NCBI GenBank assembly: GCA_008933995.1
Contig: WARS01002890.1
Location: 62,001-126,000 of the forward strand
DNA: 64,000 nucleotides
Source: Datnioides undecimradiatus
Taxonomy: Eukaryota; Chordata; Actinopteri; Lobotiformes; Datnioididae
Direction: 5' to 3'
In this document: positions 51,601 to 64,000 of the stretch, piece after piece
How the letters are laid out: every line of letters begins with the position of its first letter
How positions within the stretch are numbered: position 1 is the first letter of the stretch
Made by a program: the position numbers and the translations under genes
Notes under the pieces: model-generated
What the model saw: only the letters and a program-made list of their open reading frames with translations
Databases searched by the model: none
Told to the model about the DNA's origin: nothing

Positions 51601-53745
51601 ATGGACCAAATTAAACCCCGATGCGCCGCCTGACCATGACATAATCATTCACGATTAGAATGATTTGATCAAAGTGACGGCTTACATCGGCGCCACGTTG
51701 ACGAACATCGTTCAAACCGCCCGTAGATATTTGTTTTCCAAAGACGTGTCGGGCGAGATACGTATGAAACCGTGATGAACAAGACATTCATGGACTGATA
51801 CCAACATTATTTTAACTGAACTTGACTGAAATGAAGAATTAAGTGTCTGAGATCTTTTCAGAGTGTGAAATTAGATTTTTTTTAATAGTTTTAAGAGTTT
51901 GAACAGAAAACTGTGTTTATGGGCTTAAATTGTGTTTTTAGTGCATCTAGAACTGCGATGAATGAAACTGTGATGAATTTTCCATCAAAATGCCAGAGCA
52001 GAAGGACACATTTTAACTTTTCAACCTTTGTGTGTCGACATCGTGGCCTTTATGTCACTGACGTCTGTTGTTTACAGTTTGCCATGTTGTTATGAGCAAG
52101 ATCAGCTGATACTGAGTTTGAATAACAGATAAAACAGATGCTGCTGGTTCTATCGCATCATAAAATATAAATAAACACTAAATTATTCAAACTTAACATC
52201 AGATGTCACTTTTTTTTTTGCTTTTCATTGTAAACCATCAGTTGAAGAGGAAAGAGTGGACTTGAAATGTGAGCCAGACAGCTGGACTGAGTACACTCAT
52301 TCATTCAGGTCACTTCCAATACAACAGCTCTGCCATGGATCTGCCTTCAAGCTTGATCGACACTATTTTAACTCATTTATTATCATTTATTACAGATGCT
52401 GTTGTTTGCAGCAGTGTTAAACTGGACCGCATCATAATATATCACACATAGAAGCTCATTGATGAAGGTAAAGCAGAACCTTTCTGGCAGCGGCAACACT
52501 TTATTGAAAAGCAGAGCTGTTGTGTGGGTTCACATTAGACTGGACCTACTTGATGACGTGTTTTAGAGTTTGCATGCAGGTTCTCCCCCATGATCAAGAA
52601 CTTGGACTAGGTGACCAGGAGCTGGGCAATGGCTGCCCACCAACTGTAGGACTGGTTGAATATTGCGTTGCTCTACTTTGTTTTTAGGTTTTTCTTGTGT
52701 TTTTTAGACAGAGATAAGAATTAAACACAACAATGAGACATAAACGATTGAACAAAGACTAAACTGTTCCCATCACATCTTAATCAAGATGCTTGACTCT
52801 GTTTCCCGTCTTTACTTTTAGGTGGTCGTCCAAACAAAGACAGCATGAGAGTCAGTGGGCATTAATCTCATCCACCTACTGCTGCAAGATTAACACAGAT
52901 TACCAGGCCCCCTGAGAGGTGGGCCTGAGATCCAGGACTAATCGCTCCTTTGTGAGCTCAATCCCTCCCGGAGAGGTGGAGGAGCAGGTTGAGGAACGGG
53001 ATGTGCCCTAATAGCGGGGCTGATTAGTTTCAAAATCCGCAGAGTAAGATTTAGACGTTTATCTTCATCCGAGAGGGAAGCAGCGACTGAGAAGGACACG
53101 AGACGTGATGGCCGTGGGAACATGGGGTAGAGCGGCAGCTCGGTGAGAAGAAATGTGGGGGGTCAAACGCTTCGCCTGGCTCGTGCCGTAGCATCAAGAA
53201 GAAAGGAAGCGCTCTGATGAACTACGTTGACTTTCTGTGTTGGATTCTGGAGCAGAGCTGGAGTCCCTCCTGCAACCTCTGGCCTGCACATCTGTCTCCT
53301 CTCTTACTCGCTGGAAGTGATTAAATCTCAGCACTTGATCTTTCTCTATCGTCCTCTGACCTCGGCTCATCGACTGTTCTCCTTCCTCGAACCCTGCCCT
53401 CCCTCCATCTTTTCAACCGACCTCTATTCTGATTCACTTCTGATCTTTGTTCCACTTCTCAAACGTCCTTAATCCCTTTTCCACGCTTTCTCTCTCTTTT
53501 TCTCCTTTCCACCATCCTCCATGCATCAATCTCAACCGCAACAACCTGCCACACCCAACTCGCTGGACTTCATCTCGACTTGTCACTGATGTGTCCCCCG
53601 CGATCCTCTGATCTTCATCCTCATTGGTCAACGGATTGTGTCAGGCTCTTGGAGCCATTTTTGAACTGACCTCAAAATCCGGCCGAAGCACACTCTTTAG
53701 TCAGAACTTGTTTCTCGTTGGGTTTGCTCGAGTCGAGAAGCAACC
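48531..53745. other. epsin-gsg1l2 intergenic region
   Basis: No protein family was recognised. The left end holds a TG tract (48575-48616). The rest is AT-rich unique sequence with short shadow frames, plus a purine-rich stretch at about 50930-51180. The right end, about 53.1-53.74 kb, is pyrimidine-rich and probably includes the gsg1l2 leader. Confidence 0.55.
48575..48616. repeat. (GT)n microsatellite
   Basis: About twenty-one GT units lie just downstream of the epsin poly(A) signal. Confidence 0.95.
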
Positions 53746-58663
<4,918 letters not shown>

Positions 58664-59219
58664 GAGGACGAGCATCTCGTCCATCACATCTGACTGAAAC
58701 AGAAACAAGACTGAAACACAAATCTTCAGAGGTCTTTGTTGTTTTTTGTCTAAATGCAGTTTCACGATACTTTTAGGAAGTTAGCAAGTCTGCAGCAGTT
58801 ACACAAAGAACATTTCAGACTTCCTGACCACTACGGGGCAGAAACTCCAACACAAACTCACATCTGCATTGCACCATTGCTTTATCACGTAGTTGCAGCT
58901 AGCAGCTACCTAGCTCTGCAAGAGCCCATTGCATCCGTGTTGTAGACACTCGATTGAATGGAAATGCAGTGTTCACCAACAGGAAACTCCTCTGCTGATT
59001 CTCGCTGAGCTTGTTTGATTGGAACTGTGCGGAAGAACCAAGGCCACTGAACCCAAAGTGGTGAAACCTGCATGAAGTTTGCTGTTGGTTCTCATTTTCT
59101 TCCAGCCCCATCTCCTAGAAATTAGGTTTATACACAATTCATTTGGAAAAAGCAAATGCATTTTAAGGCAACTATTAGGAGAAAATGTGCTACGACGGTC
59201 TAACTGCAAACATGCTGCA

Positions 59220-59225
59220 AATAAA
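59220..59225 (+). terminator. candidate poly(A) signal of gsg1l2
   Basis: AATAAA occurs 557 nt after the gsg1l2 stop; another AATAAA lies near 59938. Confidence 0.45.
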
Positions 59226-62200
59226 GAAGTAATGTAAAGTCACACAACAGAAGTTCTCCGGACCTTTAGAGGGAGCTCTAAGTGGAACAGCTTGATTTTT
59301 AAGCAGAGAGATGTGTTTGGAGCAGCAGGAAAAGCTGGTGTTTTCAATTTGTTTCTGAAGATGCACCATGTTTCTCCTGGATGGAGATGTTTCTGGACGT
59401 GCTTCTGGAGGTCAGCCGTGACTTCAGACACACGACTGTTTTATTCAGGCTCATTCCACAAAACCTTGACCTTTACAACATAGACCAAACTGGACCGTGG
59501 AACAGGTGTCACTGTCAGACGCTTAAATGTAGAGTTTGATTCAGTCAGAGAAACATAATGTGAACATATGTGATTAAAACAGTCCAGTAACAAACAAACC
59601 TAATCTCCAGGAGGCAGGACTGGCAGGTCAGTAACACGACCTCTGCAACAAACTCATTCCCTGATTTTTGAAGTGACAGAACAACCAAACCGTGTACGTG
59701 TGTAAACTGCAAAACTTTTTCTTTTTAACAAAAGTGCATTTTTGATTGTAAAATGTTTTTAAATGTGTTCAAAGGACCTGAAGGCAACAATGTGAGGCCC
59801 TGCCAACAGAAGGACGGGCCGACTATGATTTTACATTCAGCTAAAATCCCGTTAACACTCACATCAACACGTTTTAATCCTGTCTAAGACTCTGCCAGAT
59901 ACGCCTCATTCCGGCTGGATATGCACAGAATATCAGAGAATAAAGCAAAACAGGATGTTTACCAGGATCATCTGACAGCATCAGGTTTTAAACAAGATCG
60001 ATATTACCAAAAATCAGAAAATCAAACCTCAGCTTCGTTTGTTCGAGCAAATCCGGCGTTATGGTGACCTCTTCAGGGATTTTTAGACCAGAGACTGTTT
60101 TCACACAGTGTTATTTACATTTTATGTTTTGTTTTGTTTTGCATGAGTGGATGAAAATCCCAAAAATAAGATGAAAAATAAAAACCGTCTGATCACGTAA
60201 TCATCACTTTTATGCTTTGCAACGACGACAGACATTTCAGTTGCGCAAGTGTCAAAATAAAAGTGCTTATTAAATTAAAACTTAATAAAGCTGTTTAGTT
60301 CATAATCATTCAATATTATGGTGTTTTTTCTGGGGTTTTTTGAGAAAAATGATTTAAAAAAAATTAATTTATTTCTGCACAGAGAGAAGAAAAAAGAGTT
60401 TGGTTATTTTCAGTGCAGGTTTCTGTTAGCACAAGTTTATTTGTCTCAGAAAACAGGAAATTGCTTCAGTAATATTAAGTTTCATGAGTATAAAACTTAA
60501 ATGTCACAAGATTATTAATGCAAAAGTTTGGTATTTTTCTTTAATCTGCAGACTAAATATATTTGCATGCTAATGTTTTTTTTTGTTGTTGTTTTTTCTG
60601 CTCATCTCCAAAAAAGAGAAAAGAAGGAAACCGAGAATCAAAGATTACAGCAACAGAGAGATTTAGACATTAAGGCAGATGCTTTCAAACGCTGGACAGA
60701 AGATTATGTCAATAATCTCCCCAGTCAGGGGAATAAGACTCAGAGAGAGAGAGAGAGGGAGAGAGACTGACATAATATAGGCAGTGGGGCAGAGATAAAC
60801 GGGGCTGCCGGGTCACTGGGCACTATGTGGAAAGTAATTAAAAATGTAAATTAAGAGGCTGAATTATACAACGGTTCATGTAAGAGGGGCCTCTCGCAGC
60901 ACTGAGGTGATTTGGTCGACACGTTCGCCCGACTCGTCACGCACGGCAGCTTCAGACTACAATCGAGTTTTCATCAGTGTGTTCTTGTGTTTTAAAGCAA
61001 ATGGAAACTTTAAAATTAGTCAAACTTTTACCCCCGAGTTTTTAAGCTCGCTTGAGGTTTTCACCTTTTTTGAACAAGAACAAGAATAATGTGCACATTA
61101 ACAGTGAAACAAACAGAAATGTCATTTCTCTCGTTTTCTTTGTTTCTCACCGTTTGAGGTTCGTCTGCTGCTCTTTTAACTCTGCCATCTTGTTGTTTAG
61201 CTCTTCTTCTGCAGTGATAAAATGGGAAACTGACACCACCACCTGCCCATAAATACCTGCAGAAAGGTGTTGGATGGAACATTTATTTGCACTTTTCTTT
61301 TGCAGATTTTCTCACTTATTTTAAATTTTTTTATAAGTTTGGAAAAATCAGTGAGCTTTGATGCTGTGACGTAGTTTTGTTATGTTTTTTTGGTTAGAAT
61401 CAGGAAAAAACAGAGTTTGGATTAAAATCCACTGTGTCTCCTGACTTCACAGCACGATGGCTGCCTCCCCACAGCTTCATCGTTTGAGGCTGGTTTAATT
61501 TACTCCATCTGCAGCAACAAAACAGCAGAATCTTGATCTCTTCTGTGCACCAATCAGCTTTTAATTTCCAATTTCAAGGGTTCAAATTGGCAAAATGTTG
61601 ATTTATATACTCAAATGTAATATCAAACGGGTTCTATTTGCTCAAAACTCGTTATCTTCATCCTTTAAAGGTGTGTGTGTGTGTGTGTGTGTGCAGGGAA
61701 ACCGCCCAGGGTGATTTCCTGTTTCCTGAAGTCGTAGAAGACGCTTTGAAATTCATTCGACCTCATAGTGAAATAAGCAGCATGGGCTCTTTAAAAGCCA
61801 CAGCAGATGTCTCCCAGGAAGTGGAGCAAGAAAGTAAACTAGGTCTTCTCATTATGAAACAATATTAATCTTTTATATAGCGACTATTATCTGTGTTTGC
61901 CTTGTGTAACTCGTGAAACAGGCCGACTGTGGCCATCTGGAGACTTGAGGAGGAGCGAAGGCTTGGGCTTTTATTTTTAGGACCACAATCCGTCACAGCA
62001 CTAAAATATTTCAGTTTTTCGTTTCAGACGCTTGTAATTGGTTCAACTGGTTTTGGCCTAATTCACACGAGTGTCCTGGTTATTCTGGGTAATCCACAAA
62101 ACTGTGAACAGGGAAATTTGCTCCCAATCAGAGCTGCGGATTATTCTTTGGACAACAGGTTTTAAAGTTAAAGCTTCTGTTGTTTACCAGCAGTAACACT

Positions 62201-63490
62201 ACAGCTGCAGACCAACAGGGATTAACCTATAACAGCAGTGGACATGGTGACACTTGGTCAGGAGCCCTGACGTCACTTATTAAAAGGCACTGCACGCACC
62301 TTTAGTGTCAACTCAGGTAAAACAACATTTTAATGGTTGTAGGTTAATTGTGTTGGTGCGACTGTACTGGGGCAACATCGAAGAATGACTTCCAAACTTC
62401 AGAAACTTGGGACCATGTGAGGAGCACCTGAATGCATCATATTGCTTGATGTTTTTGGAATGCAGAGTGGAGGCGAAGTATAAATTAACTTTACTGATCC
62501 CTTTACTTTCCCATCTGGTGTCATCATCAGGTTAATTTTCCAATTTTCCCCATCAGCCTCAGCTGAAGGCCTACTCTGCGTTTGCGCTAATTAGCAAAAG
62601 TTAGCATGCTAACACGCTGAACTAAGAGGACAAACATGCTTAAGATTACTTGATAAACTTAAACACGTTAGCTTTGACACCGTGAGAATGCTAGCAATGA
62701 TGCTAAAGCTACAGCCGCACAACCTAGCACTCATCCAATGTTATTATAGTCATATTATAGTCATCCAAAGTGAAATAGATTTTAAAATAAAGAAAAAAGA
62801 CGTTTTCCAAGACCTTATATTCTATCACAATCCCATGGTTTTGGTTTATTGAATTTATTGTAATGGGAAATCCGGGATGAACACATAGTTTTACATGTTG
62901 TTGTACATGAACAAAACCTATTCTCCACTTAACTAGAACATCAAGCATGTAGCGTTGCGCTACATGGATGAATTAAAGACTGTAAAAGACACAAAATCAG
63001 ACAATAACAAGAGGCCAGGTACAGTTACACCTTTCTGAACTTACGTGTCGGTCAGGGTTTAAAAAAAAACAAAAAACATCCAAGGGTAAAAGACTACACA
63101 GACCAGCCCCGGCTGCCCAGTGGAGAAAGGAAACAACATATTTGTGGTAATAACACTTCATCTAAAGCACATGACATGTTATCGCATTAAAGCGTGTGCT
63201 CGAGTTGCTAATACACACCTTCATCGTTTGATTTTCTCAAGAAATGTAAACTAAATACGGACAGTTTCAGAAATACAGTATGTGCTTCATCTATTATGAC
63301 TTCAGTGACGAGGCTAAACTAAAGAGCATTTACATGTTTCATTTAGCTGTGGGCTCGTGACACTTAGGTCACACATGCAGTAGGGAATATTAGTTGAATT
63401 GGTTGAAAGTGGGTATCCAATTATTCCAGTTTCCAATTTGGATGTGGTTGCTATGGTACCCGGGATGGGGCCTGCTTTGCAGCTTTTAAA
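59226..63490. other. gsg1l2-recoverin intergenic region
   Basis: No coding exon was recognised. It is AT-rich, with a GA repeat at about 60741-60767, a short GT tract at about 61672-61694 and a dispersed-repeat copy at 62500-62735. Confidence 0.55.
62500..62735 (+). repeat. high-copy fish dispersed repeat, copy 2
   Basis: Contains CATCAGCCTCAGCTG, then GCTAATTAGCAAAAGTTAGC and ATGCTAACACGCTGAACTAA, the same family as 18755-19300 but covering mostly the middle part. Confidence 0.6.
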
Positions 63491-63498
63491 CATAAACA

Positions 63499-63504
63499 TT
63501 TATT
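63499..63504 (-). terminator. candidate poly(A) signal of recoverin gene
   Basis: AATAAA on the minus strand lies 112 nt after the recoverin stop. Confidence 0.6.
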
Positions 63505-63615
63505 ATATGTCGTGTATGATAAAGAAAATTGTTCCTCCCCAACCCTGGTGGAGATGCTTTGTCGATATTTGATCTCATCTGGAGAGAGACGGGACGAATC
63601 TGTGTCTGATCTGAG

Positions 63616-63701
63616 CTACTTTGAAGGCTGATACTGGATCAAACGAAGGGCCTCGTCATTGTCCAACACTCCCTGGATGAACTCTCCCTCTGCAACTCGC
63701 T
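63616..63701 (-). CDS. rcvrn: recoverin/visinin, last coding exon only
   Basis: Recoverin is a photoreceptor calcium sensor that inhibits rhodopsin kinase. Only the C-terminal exon is in the window; the gene continues to the right on the minus strand. After the acceptor CCTCCAG at 63702-63708 the exon opens in phase 1 and reads RVAEGEFIQGVLDNDEALRL, then IQYQPSK and a TAG stop. Human recoverin has EFIEGTLANKEILRLIQFEP at the same place, followed by a longer Lys-rich end; visinin-type paralogues end short, as here. Whether it is rcvrn or a visinin-type paralogue cannot be told from one exon. No upstream exon is visible between 63709 and the window end. Confidence 0.85.
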
Positions 63702-64000
63702 CTGGAGGGAGAAAAGGGAAAGAAAAAGACATTTAGTTGACATTATTGAAATTAAATTAAATTAAAAACCCATTTTTAAGGCTGGGGGGGGGGTTAATTC
63801 ACAGCCTTATACCGAGCTGTAGTGACTTGCTGGGTTATATATTGTATTTCCACTAATGCATGCTTCATGCTGCAGATGCTTTGTTACTGTTACTTTCATT
63901 TTATTTTAATGGACATAATTTGCCAAGTACATAAGATTTGGGCATGTTATAATCTCAGTTTGCTGGTTGCTGGCAACTGAATGGTCTGATTTATGTTGAC

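Overview
This window is nuclear DNA from a ray-finned fish, most likely a teleost. Six intron-split protein genes with GT/AG junctions sit in AT-rich intergenic DNA that is rich in (TG)n/(CA)n microsatellites, minisatellites and fish-type dispersed repeats. Exon boundaries were read by eye from splice consensus, reading phase and remembered vertebrate families; nothing was aligned by software.

Layout. (1) 1-4.85 kb, plus strand: the 3' part of an immunoglobulin-superfamily receptor with one Ig domain, a transmembrane helix and a tail with a tyrosine pair in ITAM-like spacing. (2) 4.85-14.74 kb: gene-poor DNA with a 53-bp minisatellite, microsatellites, an LTR-like fragment and an unexplained CpG-dense patch. 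(3) 14.74-18.64 kb: a 5'-truncated L2-clade LINE (minus strand) lying against an interleukin-11 gene (plus strand; first exon not found). (4) 22.2-27.9 kb, plus strand: an SBK-family kinase with a leader containing four short upstream ORFs. (5) 36.0-48.5 kb: a head-to-head pair, NECAP1 (minus) and an epsin (plus), about 0.4 kb apart. The epsin carries 30 DPF motifs and no recognisable ubiquitin-interacting motif. (6) 53.7-59.2 kb, plus strand: a GSG1L2-like claudin-fold membrane protein with a Gly/Met-rich tail. (7) 63.5-63.7 kb, minus strand: the last coding exon of a recoverin/visinin gene that continues past the window.

How the genes fit together. NECAP1 and epsin both bind the AP-2 clathrin adaptor, and they share what looks like a bidirectional promoter with ETS, YY1 and Z-DNA-prone sequence. 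From memory, IL11, SBK2/SBK3 and EPN1 lie together on human 19q13.42 beside the leukocyte receptor complex, so an ITAM-type Ig receptor upstream of il11 is suggestive. GSG1L2 and RCVRN are neighbours on human 17p13.1. The most unusual items are the DPF-array epsin and its shared promoter with NECAP1, followed by the Ig receptor next to il11.
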